From assembly GCA_003255065.1 (NCBI GenBank), contig QAOA01000580.1:538458-602457 (forward strand): DNA of 64,000 nt, read 5' to 3'. Positions 1-13,800 of this stretch are shown here, one piece after another. The notes beneath the pieces were generated by a model. That model made no database searches and was not told the origin of the DNA. It saw only the letters and a program-made list of their open reading frames with translations. This stretch comes from Cercis canadensis. Its lineage: Eukaryota > Streptophyta > Magnoliopsida > Fabales > Fabaceae. Position 1 is the first letter of the stretch; every line of letters starts with the position of its first letter. The position numbers and the translations under genes were made by a program.

Positions 1-1615
1 CCCTGCTTTTGATTTAGTGATTCGTGCACTTTAAGAAATATATCCGATGCATTGAAGTCATCAAATTGGGGATTCGATAATAATAATGGAATTAAAGAAT
101 GTCAATTGGGAAAAAAGTATTGCATAATTGGGTAAAATTACTAGGAGATTCTGTTCTCCTCTTTTACTTACTACTTTTTTCTATTTACATCTGATTGGTT
201 GGTGGGAAAATACAGGAAATTTCAGGACAATATTAAGTGGGATGATGGATTTTCCTTTTCAATATCTAGCAAGATATTTGTTAGGAGTAATGAGCTTCAA
301 TAAAAAAAAATTAATTATGATTAACCCTTGTTTTTTTAGTGAGAATTGAGAAATCAAGCTACCAATTTTGCCTACATATTTTAATTTTGTGGTGAGTTCT
401 CTGTCATCTTTTGAATTCTAGAATGTCATTTAAGTAGCTTTATCATTGTTTTTGATAACTTGGATTCATCCACACGATGTCTTAAGAAAGCATTGGATGC
501 TTTGCAGTTGAAGCTTATCTGATTTAGTGGGTGGTTTTTCTTTCGTTCACATGCTGCGCTCTTTTTTCACCTTTCATTTCTTCCCTTTTTCGCTTGTCTT
601 CTTCTTGAAGTTATCTTGATATCGTTTGTTGGTGAGGGTCAAATTTCACCTTCTAGCTACTGTAATAATTGTAGTTCTTTATTTTACCTTCATATTTAGT
701 GCCAACACACTTTTTGCCACAGAAGGCAACATAAAGCTTCGCTCAGTTGAAATCAGTAGAATTCTGTCAGTTCAGAATAATGAATAACGTCATGTATATT
801 AAAAAAAATAAAAAGGAAATACCTGTGAGGGCAAAAAAAAAAAAAAAAAAAAAAAAAGGAAAACTTTTCAGCTTGCTTTAAAATAAGTTACAATCTTTAA
901 ATGGGAGGGTACTGATCTTTATAATCCTCTACTTTTTCTGTTATGCTTAATTATCTTTATGAGTAAACTGTAGGATCAGTTTCCTAATCTTAAATTATTG
1001 TAGTTTATCTCCTCTCCTCTTAATCTTTGTGGATAGAGTTCACATCTATCTTCAATGTGGTGATGCAACAAAATGGTTTTTTGCTGCTCTTTTTCTTATT
1101 CCAATCTCTTATTTAAGCTTTTGATATGCTTACCGCACCGTTGCAATTTCTAGGTACCTTAAAGAACCAGAATCACACATGAGAGAACCTGTTATTCTTC
1201 AAACTTAACGAGAAAAATTTTATGGTATACTCTCTTACTGCCATAAGATGTCAAACGAGGAGTTATAATACTAATCTGGCTTAAATAACGATAGTCCTTT
1301 TTTTGTTCCATTTTGGTAAGATCATTGACGATGCATCTGAGCCCTGATGGGGTATGTTGAAGGCTTGCAGCTTGTTAATTACTGAACAAATGAACTCTAA
1401 TTGTTAGGAAGGACCGGGGTTTTCAATGCTTTTACCTGTTTATTATGGAAGTTGCTGTTGCCATTTTATGTATATCAGTCAATCATTCCTTTCTTTCTCT
1501 TGTGCATTGGATGCTTCAGATTTGATGACGTTTAACTTTCTGCTAGATAGTTTCTATGTTGTCAACTTGTCCTAGTTCAGTCAAATTCATTACTTGAACT
1601 TGTGTTATGTTGCAG
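1..1615 (+). other. Intron or upstream part of the ARM-repeat gene; no exon recognised
   Basis: This stretch lies upstream of a clear 3' splice site (tgttgcag, ending at 1615). I see no open frame that continues the ARM-repeat protein. Composition is T-rich, as in plant introns, and there is a 25-base poly-A run at 833-857. It is most simply read as the last intron of the gene whose earlier exons lie outside the window. Confidence 0.55.
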
Positions 1616-2468
1616 GAATAAAATCAACATTGTGGAAGCTGGTGCCTTGGAGCCGATAATTAGTTTCCTCAAGTCAGAGAATGTAAATCTGCAGGAGTAT
1701 GCAACTGCATCTTTGCTCACTCTATCTGCTTCTATAACCAACAAGCCAATTATTAGTACTGCTGGTGCTATTCCTCTTCTTGTGGAGATCCTTAGAGATG
1801 GAAGCCCACAAGCTAAAGCAGATGCAGTAATGGCTCTTTCCAATTTGTCAACACACTCGAATAATCTCAACATCATTCTTGAAACAAATCCAATCCCTTT
1901 TATGGTTGATCTGCTTAAAACCTGTAAAAAATCCTCAAAAACAGCGGAGAAATGCTGTGCTTTGATAGAATCCTTGGTGGGTTTTGATGAGGGGAGAACT
2001 GCCTTGACATCTGAAGAAGGTGGAGTTCTTGCAGTTGTGGAAGTTCTTGAAAATGGCACTCTCCAAAGCAGGGAGCATGCTGTTGGAGCACTGCTGACAA
2101 TGTGCGAAAGTGACCGTTGTAAATACAGGGAACCAATTCTTAGAGAAGGTGTTATTCCAGGACTTCTTGAGCTTACCGTTCAAGGAACGCCCAAATCTCA
2201 GTTGAAAGCACGCACCCTTTTGCAGTTGCTGAGAGAGTCTCCTTATCCAAGATCTGAAATTCAACCTGACACTCTTGAGAATATAGTATGCAACATCATA
2301 TCCCAGATAGATGGGGAAGATCAATCTGGTAAGGCAAAGAAGATGCTAGCTGAGATGGTTCAAGTTAGCATGGAACAGAGTTTGAGACATTTACAGCAAA
2401 GGGCTCTTGTATGCACTCCCAGTGATCTGCCTATTGCTAGCGTTGCTTCTGAAGTTCCTTCAAAATGA
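1616..2468 (+). CDS. ARM-repeat protein (U-box/ARM-like), last exon, 5' part missing
   Basis: The final exon opens after the acceptor ttgcag and runs to TGA at 2466-2468, giving about 283 residues. It contains a series of about 42-residue armadillo repeats, recognisable by the recurring pattern GAL/GAIPxLVxxL and by the phrases EAGALEPIISFLKS, STAGAIPLLVEILRDGS and EGVIPGLLELTVQG. ARM repeats form a superhelix used for protein binding. In plants this arrangement is common in U-box E3 ligases of the PUB-ARM class and in U-box-less ARM proteins. The U-box, if there is one, would lie in exons outside the window, so ligase activity cannot be asserted. The C-terminal part (about 60 residues: KKMLAEMVQVSMEQSLRHLQQRA) is predicted helical and ends in a short Ser/Pro-rich tail. 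The start is not in the window; exon-internal methionines are not real starts. Confidence 0.85.
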
Positions 2469-2860
2469 TGCTTCTGGTTTGTCAACCTTGTATTTTTTTT
2501 TTCTTCCTCTTGGACCTTGTGACTTGTGAGATAAATTTTCCACAGTAGAAAGAAGAGAAAAAAATAAAAAAACTACATAGTAAAAAATGCCAGTCCAGGC
2601 CATCTTAGATGTATCGAGTGACTGGTGATTGTGAATAAACTGAAAAGTTGCAAGGGGCAAAAAGACATGATTTTGTAGTTGGTTTGTAAAGAAACTGTTG
2701 TATAAAATGATATATACAAGTAGTGAAGGCTCTATCTCTACTTCTTCTTGTCTTCAATTCCTGTCAACTTTATGGAGTAGAATTGTATGGTCCATTGGTG
2801 GACCTTCTTTTATCAAAATTTGGTTGTTTTACAGCTGCTTTTAGTGCGCAACAATTTGAT
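2469..2860 (+). terminator. 3' UTR and probable polyadenylation region of the ARM-repeat gene
   Basis: T-rich sequence follows the stop codon. A canonical AATAAA lies at 2634-2639, about 170 bases after the stop, followed by TG-rich DNA. The exact cleavage site cannot be seen. Confidence 0.5.
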
Positions 2861-4886
2861 TGATAGTCAGATTTGATTTGTGATGCTCATGGTCATGGAT
2901 GGAGTGCGGTCCCGGTTTGACAAGTCAAGTGAATTATTTTGGACTCCATTCAATACAGGGAAAGAAATATGTGTTTGGAGTTTTGAAATTATAAGTCTTG
3001 TATATTTTTTCATATGTCGTATTTGGCGTTCCTTTGAATATGGTTGAATTGACCGAGTCTTTTTAGAGTCTATGTTTGTATGGATTTGATAGGGAAGGAA
3101 GAAATATGATAGAATGATTTGAAAAGGAAAATGCAGGTCTCCAAACAAATTCTCCAATTCGGTTCTATTCCATCTTTTAGTTGCAGGAATTAATTAAGAG
3201 ATGACTTATTGTGTTAACAGTTGGTTAACATTTATGCGCCGCTCCCAAACTTTTTCACTTGTTGATTGATGTTTCATGTTTGTGGCTTGACTGGCAGATA
3301 AGTGGTGGGTGAGTTAATTAGGTGATGGGTTTCGGATATTAATTACAATTATGACTAATTTTGAGAAACATTTACTTTGCAAGAATTATTGGACCTGCAA
3401 TAGTGAAAACTGTCTACAAAGGGCTATGGGTTTATATAGTCGGCCCAATAATTGGAGCCTGGAGGATTTGTATATAACTTTATTAGATTCACGGACTTGT
3501 TGTCACTTTCTGAGATAACCAAAGGAAAAAGGATGAATCTTCAAGAGCACTAAAACGACGACGTAACTCATCAACCCTGCACCTAAATGTCTCAGCTGCT
3601 GCTCAATCATCAATAGCCTTTCTTTCGAAAATAAAGAGAGATTTAAAAATAAGTGATAATATTAAACGGATTTAGACATTATTAATAATTTTTAACCATT
3701 AGTAAAGATACTTGCATATCCCGTTTAATCAATATTTTATTTTCTTGTTCTTGTTTTTTTGTTCATCCAACCACTTGAAATAATTTGCACCCAAATAGAT
3801 GGCTTCTTTTGAGATTAAACTTCTAAACAGTCATTATAAAAAAATGTGTGGAAAGTCTCGTTCAAGCAGAAGCAAATTTTATTGCTTATTGCTTTTGTTA
3901 ACTACATGTTCCAAACCAATAAAAACATGATCTTTGAGCTTGATTATAGGTTCTATCAAAATGGAGTCAGCGTTGAGAGAAAATAAGGAAAGAATAATAA
4001 TAATAGTGTAATAAGAAGGAGAAAAGAAAAAAATAATATTGACTTAAAAAGTAAGCTAAACATGGAGAAAGTAAATAGAAAAAGCAGGTATATTGTTATA
4101 TAAAATAGTTTTTTGTTTTAATTGTTTAATTATCGTAGTCTTAAATTTATTGTTAATTTTATTTATTTGTAGGTAAATAATAATTATTTAAGCAAAGAAT
4201 CAGGTCCTATAATTTTTTTTTCTTTATAATTTAATTTTTTTTTAATTGGGTCTTTCTCATCATCCCCAATTATAAATCTGTTAGTTTAGTGTTGATATGA
4301 CAAACAATTTATTTATGTGACAATACAAAAAAATTGATGTGGTGTTAAAATGATACAAAAATTATCACATCATTAACTTTTTTATGCATTTTTTTGGGTC
4401 AAAATTTGATGAGATGTTAATTTTTGTACTATTTTAACACTATATTAATTTATTTTATTGTCACATAGACATGTTATTTGTTATATTAGTACTAAATTGA
4501 CAAAATTATAATTAGAGGTGATGAAATAGACCTACTTAAAAAAATTTAAACTATAAAAAGCAAAAAAATAAAAACAAAACCTAATTCAAAATTTATCAAA
4601 AACTATAACAACAGTACATTTAAACCTATAATTAATATGAGTTAATAAGTGAATAAATATCATTATTGAACCTCAATCATCAACTATAGCAGTGTGGGTG
4701 TGGAAGCAGGCGGAACCAGTTCACTCTGATGTAAATCATTAGAGTGGGATTCTGCTGCGAAGTGCGAACTCTGCTCAGTTTTGAGTTCCATTTATTCAAC
4801 TACGGCACCCAACCCTAATAGTTGTCCCCATCCATCAATTTCCTGAGAAATTCCTCACTGAATCCAACATAGTGGATATTCTATCA
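2861..4886. other. Intergenic region between the ARM-repeat gene and DEG7
   Basis: I recognise no gene here. It holds AT-rich DNA, a fold-back MITE (separate entry) and, in the last 200 bases, the likely 5' UTR and core promoter of DEG7. Confidence 0.5.
4200..4585. mobile_element. Fold-back MITE upstream of DEG7
   Basis: The left half (from about 4202) and the right half (to about 4582) are imperfect inverted copies of each other, with arms of about 180 bases meeting near 4385-4400. Paired landmarks include aggtcctataatttt against the complement of aaaacaaaacct, and tgatacaaaaattatcacatc against gatgttaatttttgtact. There is no coding capacity. It ends about 300 bases before the DEG7 start codon. 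I could not define a target-site duplication, so the superfamily is open. Confidence 0.6.
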
Positions 4887-7800
4887 ATGGGGGATCCATT
4901 GGAGAGGTTGGGATCGGAGGCCGCAGCATCGATGGGTTTGGACTCGAGCATGAAGACCGAGCTGTGCATGGAAATCGACCCGCCATTTCAAGAGAACGCT
5001 GCCACTGCTGAAGACTGGAGGAAAGCCCTCAACAAAGTCGTTCCCGCTGTCGTTGTGTTGCGAACTACGGCTTGCAGGGCCTTCGACACTGAATCGGCTG
5101 GTGCTAGCTACGCTACTGGCTTCGTGGTTGACAAGCGTCGCGGGATTATTCTCACCAATCGTCATGTTGTCAAGCCTGGTACTCTTTCTTAGCTCTTGGT
5201 TGGATGAGAAAAACAATTGAAATTGGTATCTGATTAATCAATCGCGCAGGAAATGTGGGTAACACATGTCTATTTGTTACTTTAGCCATAGCATGTCTTA
5301 AGTGAACTGCTAGTCAAAGCCATAGCTACATTGGTTGGAAAATGTCACGAGGAGAGGGATTGGGTTTTAAGAAAAAAGCAGGTGTTGAAAGGATAGGTTC
5401 TGGGTTCTCTTTTGCTTAATTGTCATGCGATCAGATGGTTCTAGTATTTCTGACGAGGGATTGAAATGCAAAATGATCATTTGTTGTCTGCTTTCTATCC
5501 CGCAAACGATTTGGAAGCTTGATGCTCAAATGTTTCCATTTTATGTTAATTAACTATCTTTTAGCTTAAAAATGTGGCATAAGAACATTACTTCGTATGT
5601 TGTTCGTTTATAGCTAACTGCTATTCAATGATATGTATCTGAAGGCGAAAAAGGAGCAAATACATTATTCAAAATTTCTATCCTGTGAGGTTTCTCATGG
5701 TCTGAAATTCTGTTTTGTTAAGTTTCCTTTCTCCTCCTGCCTTGATATGTAGGACCTGTAGTTGCAGAAGCCATGTTTCTGAACCGTGAAGAAGTTCCAG
5801 TGCATCCAATATACAGAGATCCAGTGAGTGGACTTTTCTTTTTAGCTTTGATTTTCAATATGCTATAAAAAACCATCAAACTGAATGTTATGCTGGCAGA
5901 ATTCTTTTTATGTTGATTGGGATAAGATTATGCGTATGGCTTCTATTTGGTGCAAACACATGGTCTTTTCAAGGGAATTTCACTTTTACATATACAGAGG
6001 GATTGTGCTGATGTTATTCTGTTACTTTATTTTTCTCAGTTTCTGTTATGGAGGTTATCTTATCCTCCTTTACTACTGCACTTCTTCGTTCATTGTTTTA
6101 ATGGATTTATTCTGTTATCATTTTTTTTTTTTTTTTTAAAATCATACCTCCTTACACGCCTTTTAATAGGAACCTTGTTGATAATTTTGCGGACATTGTC
6201 AATTGTGTGTTACAGGCGTGCAAAAAGTGATAAGTAAGTTATCTAATTGAGGGTCAAGATAATAAATTGAAGGATGTCTAATCATCTCAAGCCACCTTGA
6301 TTAATGTGGCATTTGATTTCTTTTTTCAATTTTAACTTGTAAAATGAAGACATTGAGATCCTTTTATATATATATATATATATTATAAATCTATGTTAAT
6401 ATTTTCAAGGGCTTAAAATTTTCTTGAACATTCTTTATTCTCTTTTATTTAATTAGTTTATTATTGCTGACTGTTATTTATTTATTTATTTATTTTTAAA
6501 TTTCTCTCTCTCTCTCTCTGTTGATGCAACTAATAGTATATGTGCCTTTTTGCAGGTCCACGATTTTGGGTTCTTTTGTTATGATCCCAATGCTATACAG
6601 TTTTTGAACTATGAGGAAATTCCTCTTGCTCCTGAGGCTGCTTGCGTAGGGCTAGAGATCCGAGTTGTTGGTAATGATAGTGGTGAAAAGGTATTAGCAT
6701 GATAATCACATTTCCAATTTTGTCTCTGGGTTTCATGTTAATCAGTTAATGAGTTGAATGTTGAACAAGCAGAGCAACTGCAGCTTGGAAGTCATAGTCT
6801 ATGTCAACTCTTTGAAGAATTTAACAATATCTTAAAGATATGCTATTTGGCTTGTTGAGTTATTTTATGGAGTGAGATTATAGTTATTTCTTAATACTAG
6901 TTAGAAAAATCTTTAAGTTTGTTAGCGTAATGCCATAATCTATAAAAATGCTATTAACTTAAATTAGACAGTAATAGTAGCTAGGGAGTCAGTTTTCCTA
7001 TTCCCTGACCTATTTTATTGTTAAGGTTGCAGCTGAAGTATTAGTATCATGCTCCAATTGTGTGTATATTTTTATCAGGTTTATTATAAAAAGTTATTAG
7101 TGATTCTTTATGAATTTGTTATGTTTTCCTAGTTAATGTGAATTCGTGTTACTGTTGTTTTCTTTTTGTGGTTGTAACCAAGGAACACGATTTCTAATAT
7201 TGCCTTGGTTCTTTTTCTCCAAAGAAATTACATATATTTATTTTGCGTTTTAATTTCAGGTTTCTATTTTGGCTGGTACTCTTGCTCGCTTGGACAGGGA
7301 TGCTCCTCACTATAAGAAGTATGTGGCTTATATCTGTATTTGTTTATAACTCCTTTTATGAAAAGGGTGAACTTAGATTATTATTTGATGCAGGGATGGA
7401 TATAATGACTTCAACACATTCTACATGCAAGTAAGTGGGAACTTAGATTATTAATTGAATCACATTTGCTTTTCAAATTATTAGTTTGTTCATGCTGATT
7501 TCTTTTCCCTTTAAATTTCAACATACTATTTTTCTTTTCTAGATTGCATTTGAATTGTTTCACTTAGTGTTTTAAAAACTGGACTGGACCAAGTGGTTCG
7601 ACCGGTTCTCAACCGGTGCCCGGTCTGGATTCCAGTTTGGTTAGGGGGGTTAAACCGTTAGAGCGGTTAAACTGGTGAAAACTGGTGAAAACTGGAGTGA
7701 ACCGTTGAAAACCGGTGAAACGGTCCGGTTTTACATAACCATACGGTTCACTTAATTTTATTTTTTTTCAAAATTGCATTGTTTTGAAGAAAATCTGAAA

Positions 7801-10800
7801 ACATTCCACCAAAGGATTCGAACTCCTTTCCTTAGGAAGGGGATAAGAGGCTTGAACCATCAAACCAATGTTTTTTTTGTGAATAAATTTACATTAGAAT
7901 TTACTTATTTACATTGAGATTGTATAATGGATAAATATTGGCCATAAGAGGATTTGAACCCTCCTTCCAAGGAAGAGAAAAAACATTTGCCATTAGGCCA
8001 ACTTTAATTTTATTAACAAATTTGCATAAAAATATATTTATTATAACTTAGAATATACAATAAGCATATTAAATATTATATTTATATAAAAATTATATTT
8101 ATGACGTCACCGGTCCGACCGTTTGGTCTAACTGGTTGAACCGGTGCTCATCCTCTAAAACGGTTCACTTACCGGTATGGTTTTTAAAACATTGGTTTCA
8201 CTGTCTTCACAGCTTCTAATTGTCCATATGTTGATTGCAATTAATACCTATTGATTTTTGCTTTGCAGGCAGCGTCTGGGACCAAAGGAGGATCAAGTGG
8301 TTCCCCAGTGATAGATTGGCAAGGCAGGGCAGTGGCCTTGAATGCTGGGAGCAAGTCATCAAGTGCATCAGCATTCTTTTTACCCCTAGAACGAGTGAGC
8401 TCTTTATATATACTTGTCTGATGCTTCCTTTAGTAACCAAGGAGAAGCAGGACTCTTCTAGTGGGGAGCAACTAATTCAGTTTAGGACAAGGGAACAACT
8501 AAATACAGTGATTTACTTTTCAGGTTGTGCGGGCATTAAGGTTTCTTCAGATGGACTGTGACACATATGTTAATAAATGGAAGGCTGTTTCTATACCTCG
8601 TGGTACACTTCAGGTTTGTCCTCGAGATTATCCTTTGGAAATCCCTTCTATTTTGTTTTTCCTGCATGATTGATTTTGAAACCTATTGCATTAGACTGAG
8701 GTTTGAACATGTTGTACATTGCATCATTGTGGATACTTGACTAGATTAAACTTTTTTGAAGTGAAGTTTCCCTTGTAAATTGAAACATTTTTCTTTCACA
8801 ATAAATGTTCTCCGTCATTGTTGTCTCTATTATTGATTTCTGTGCAGAAACAAATTTGGTAGGATCGATATAATTTTATTGCCTGTCTAGAATTGTCTGT
8901 TTTGTGTTTGAAAATTTCCCCCCTACCTGATGTCTTTTACTGGTTTTATTGTAGAAATCTAAATTGACTTTTTTGGTGGACATGCATAGACACTAAAAGT
9001 CACACCACTATGTTATATATCATTTAAAACTGCAAATGTTTTTGGCTGAATATGATTTCATGCTTACTGTTTTATCATCTTTATTGGATCAACTTCTGCT
9101 GCTACCGCCATTCTTCTACTTTTAATGGTCTTACGAACACAAATTCTTATAAACAGAGCCTCAAGCTGTTCTTAGTTCAGCATGAAAATAATGATATGTA
9201 CTATATCATTCAGTAAAGATAATGACTTTTATTCCTTCAGTGCTTAATTTGCTATGCCTGATCATGACAGTTTTTTTCTTTTAATATGTTAGATTAGATG
9301 GTTGCGTAAATTTTTATCTTTTTCTGGTGAATAGATGTTTCCTTTTGCTATTGAGGACTAATCTTTGTTCAATTTTATATCCATAAAATATTATACAGGT
9401 GACATTTCTGCACAAAGGATTTGATGAGACTCGTCGGCTTGGCCTCCAAAGTGAGACAGAGCAGGTTGTTTTCTATTCTATATGCTTTCAGTAATTGCTT
9501 CCACAGGTGCCCTGGATTATTTATGCTGTCTGTGACTTGTGTAGATAGTAAGGTGTGCTTCTCCACCAGGTGAAACTGGAATGCTAGTTGTGGACTCTGT
9601 GGTAAGCAAGTTTTTGTTATTTGGAATCTTAATTATTTATGAGATGTTACCTCCTTGTGTTGATGAATATCTTTGTTTATTCCCTCTTGATTTCTGTGGC
9701 TTTAATCCTTGACTTGTTTAGGTGCCAGGTGGTCCAGGTTACAAGCATTTGGAACCGGGCGATGTACTTGTTCGCATCAATGGGGATGTGAGTTTGTTCA
9801 CGGCATAAATTTTTTATTTTCTCATTGGGAATGGCTTATCATTCCTCCTTTGGTTCTTTACTATTGGCTTTTTGATTTGGATTTAGATCATATGTTTTCC
9901 TTGGTGACAATCTAGGGTATACATTTCATCTATAAGAATGAGAATTTACCATAAAATAAAGTATATATGTGCTTTTCTGTTCCTTGTTATTTAAGTTTGA
10001 CATCAAGAATTCATTGCAGGTCATTACTCAATTTCTAAAACTGGAGACTTTGCTTGATGACAGTGTCAACAAGAATATTGAATTACAGATTGAAAGGGGT
10101 GGCACATCAATGACAGTAAACTTGTTGGTGAGAATTTTTTTTTTTTTTTTTAAATTTTGGAATATGTTCTTTTTCAATAATTTTGAGATATGCTAATGCT
10201 TATGTTTCCAATGGGAAGAAAGTATGCAGGTGTTGTGATGATTAACTTACTACTAGTTTTCTTTCTGTTATGAGACCACTGCCTATGGTCTTCTGATTTA
10301 TGGTTCTTTTTGTTTTTATCCCTCGTCTCGTGCTTCTAGGTAGAAAATATATTTTAAAACTTTAATTATTCCTCAAGTTTTTTACTGTCAGCATGCTTTT
10401 ATTTCAAAAATCTTTGAACACACGGTGTATGAATTCATATATTGTTCTAAAATGCGATATGGTGTAGAGAGGAATACTGGATAAATAAGTTTGAACAAGG
10501 GTGATCTGACCTACTCACCTTTCCACCCAAGCCATCTGTGACTAGAATGAACAAAACAATCTGAAGTTTCTCCCAAAAAAAAAAACAGTGAAAAGTCACC
10601 TTTGCCTTCGTATGTCATATCCTTGAAACGATTCTTGGTTGATTAATGCTGGCTAAAATAATTGCTAAGGACAAGGAGACAATCATTGATTGACAACTAA
10701 AACCTTTGGTACTTAAAACTCTACCAATCCTCTATCAATCTTTTCACAAGCCTTGCAAACTCCACCTCAAAGACCTACTATTTGCTATCCCCATGGCTAT

Positions 10801-13800
10801 TAACTTCTATAACTTCATTGGCTACAGGGGCTGCATCTAGGGCATGACAGTTTTCTGCCCCTCTTTAAATCTTGCCATTGGAGTGAGGTTTCCCTGCAAA
10901 TATTTTCTACATGCTGAGATTTGGTTGCAACCCTTTGCCTAACCCTACTTTTGGGATTTGCATCAAGCACAGGCATAAGAGATGTTTTAAACCTATATAA
11001 TATGATTTTAGCATTTTCCTGAATGCCTTATGGTAAATTAACAATGATGTCTTGTTCTTATTTCTTTTAGTTTTTGGGTGATAATATATATGGTTTCTAT
11101 GGATTTATCATGCACAATGATAATTGCAGAATTTTAAATAAATTAGGAATGACCTCTGAAGGTTAAGGTTAGGAATGACTTCTGATGTATCAAGACAGCT
11201 CCATAGATTCTTTCATTTCACCAATTGATGCCGCGGTGACATAATATTGGCTTCTGTAATCTGTAGTTTTGGGATACTTGTCCCAGGGTCAATGATTTAT
11301 TTATAGGTAGGGATTGAACATTTATGCAAGGGTTCCATGGGGAAAATTTTGATTACTAATCTCGCATTCTCTGGGGAAAGCTCTATGTCTCTCTCTGGTT
11401 TTGACCCCCTTGCCCTACTCAACACCAAAAGGAAAAGAAAAGAATAAATACAGAAGAAGGAAACGGTATTGCAAATTGAAAATTGATGGCTGGTCCTAGC
11501 CTTATTAAAGTTTCTACTATGCATACTATTGCCCTGGTGTTGACCATTTTGCTTTCTATCTATGATTTATGCAAAATTGAAAATATATTCCAATGTTTAT
11601 TTCAGGTTCAAAATCTACACTCAATAACTCCTGATTATTTCTTAGAAGTTAGTGGTGCAGTAATACATCCTCTTTCTTATCAACAGGTTAGTTGGACTTT
11701 ACTTGGTATGTCATTCTTATTGTACATTCTATGTTCAGCAGAAAACATTGGTTGAGTATGATCGGATCTGTAATTTCATGTTTTTGTTTGTTGTCTAGAG
11801 GTTTGAATGAGTTTACAAATTTAATGAACAAATGCATCTAGGATCTTTCAGAATTCAGATGTTCTTGATATTTAAAAGGTTCTACAAATGGTAGTTTTTG
11901 CCTTCATTGTATTGGAGTTTTGGTCCATCTCTGTCTCTGAATGTGTCTTCCATTAACCTGTTTCCTATAAATACTAAAATTTCCATCTGCTGTTCATTGT
12001 AAGTTTTTCTTGGGGTTTCTAAAATAGAGTTATTTGAACTTCTAGCTTTAAACTACTTGACTCATTGAGCTTTGTTTCTCATTTTCTCTAATGCAGGCTA
12101 GAAATTTCCGTTTCCATTGTGGTCTTGTTTATGTGACCGAACCAGGGTATGTATACCTAAATCAACACTGGTTATTGCATAAATCATAACTATTTACTGG
12201 TCACAGAAATCTTTAGGTATTTTTTAGTTTGTGTAGATTATGCTTATCAAAATAGTTATTAGAGGTGGGTTAGGCAGTTGACTTGTTATCACTTATCACC
12301 CATTGACTGTCAGGCATAATTAGTCTCTTGTTATAATATCTAATGGTTCCTTAAAGTCGTTTTACTGATGAGCTTTGGGTCTAATGTTACTCCTCCCTTC
12401 ATGTACATGGGTTGTGAGAGAGGAGATCAAAGGTTGGAGGTATATCTAGATGTGTGATTTACTGCTAGAATCTGCTCCTTTGAGATGCTAGGCTCTTGTG
12501 ACATTTGCTCCACGTTTTGGTACTAGCCACGCACCTTAATGAACATGTGGATTTTACTTTTTTGGCAGATATATGCTCCTTAGAGCAGGAGTTCCTCGCC
12601 ATGCAATAATTAAGAAATTTGCTGGTGAAGAAATATCTAGTCTTGAGGAACTAATATCAGTTCTCTCCAAGTTATCTAGGGGTGCTCGAGTACCATTGGA
12701 GTATATAAGCTACACCGACCGTTATCGAAGAAAGGTGATGGTTACTACACACTGAAAACATATGATCTCAGATGTACATTTTTGTTATGTATATCATTCC
12801 ATTTCTTTGGTCTATAAGATTTTAGGCTACACAATAGCTGTACATTTTTCCATTTTTACATGTGTTTTATAGGTATATTTAGATATCTATCTTAGATTGC
12901 TGGTGTAGCTAAAGCTGCCCACTGTCTGTTGTTATTGTTGTGGTTATAGACCAATAGACAGACACATACATGAACTATCTTGTTGCTGAATGGAAATACT
13001 GCATCAATGTTCAATATTACGTGTTGTTGTGCGATGGATAGGCTTTCTGACGTGATAATATTTTTGTGAATGATGCTCTGGCTTATGTATGTATGTATGT
13101 ATTAATTTCAATTGGTGCATCAGTGCATTGATGTTGGCTATTCTAGATATGACCCATTGTGATTTAGTTTCATGAGCTCATTTGATGGCTGCAGTCTGTC
13201 TTGGTCACGGTTGATCGCCATGAATGGTATGCACCTCCACAGATATACACTCGTGATGATAGTACTGGTCTCTGGATTGCAAAGCCTGCTTTTCAGCCTG
13301 ATTCCCTTTTTCTGACATCTGTTGTTAAAGATATTGGAAATCTAGCTAGCCAGCCAGTTTCAAGAACTGGTGAACCTACTTGTGTGGGACATATGCATCA
13401 AGATAACAATCAAGAGTTGACTGATGGTATCACTAGCATGGAGACCAATTGTGAAGATGCTTCTGAGCATGTAGCTCGCCAAAATGCATCTGATGCTGGC
13501 CCAAAAAAACGTAGAGTGAAAGAGGATCTATCTACCGATGGAAACATTGTTGCTGAGTTTTCCTTGAATGAAGCTGGGGAAACTAAGCTAGAAAAGTCAA
13601 GTACTATGCAAGATGATGTTTTAATGGATTGTCAAGGTGCAACACCAGCTGCAGCAAATGCTTCATTTGCTGAACGTGTGATTGAGCCTACTCTCGTGAT
13701 GTTTGAGGTAATATTGTGGAGATTTCAACACAATTTTCATCAATTGTTGGCTAAATGTCTGTACTATGAATATTGTTTGAGATATAATTTTAAACCATCT

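Larger units (their letters stand above)
7565..8194. mobile_element. hAT-type MITE in DEG7 intron 5, with 8-bp target-site duplication
   Basis: The element is flanked by the direct repeat gtttcact at 7557-7564 and 8195-8202. Its ends are inverted: the left end reads TAGTGTTTTAAAAAC and the complement of the right end CAATGTTTTAAAAAC (13 of 15 match). An 8-bp duplication with this kind of end is the hallmark of hAT transposons. The subterminal DNA is packed with ccggtt/aaccgg motifs on both sides, typical of transposase-binding regions. At 630 bp, with no open frame, it is non-autonomous. Confidence 0.82.

Noticed and set aside
1577-2324. Minus-strand open frames across the ARM-repeat exon
   Set aside because: They are shadows of a clearly conserved plus-strand ARM-repeat protein.
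10480-10990. Possible retrotransposon-derived segment in DEG7 intron 11
   Set aside because: Some phrases recall plant retroelement internal sequence, but there is no frame, end repeat or primer site to support a call.
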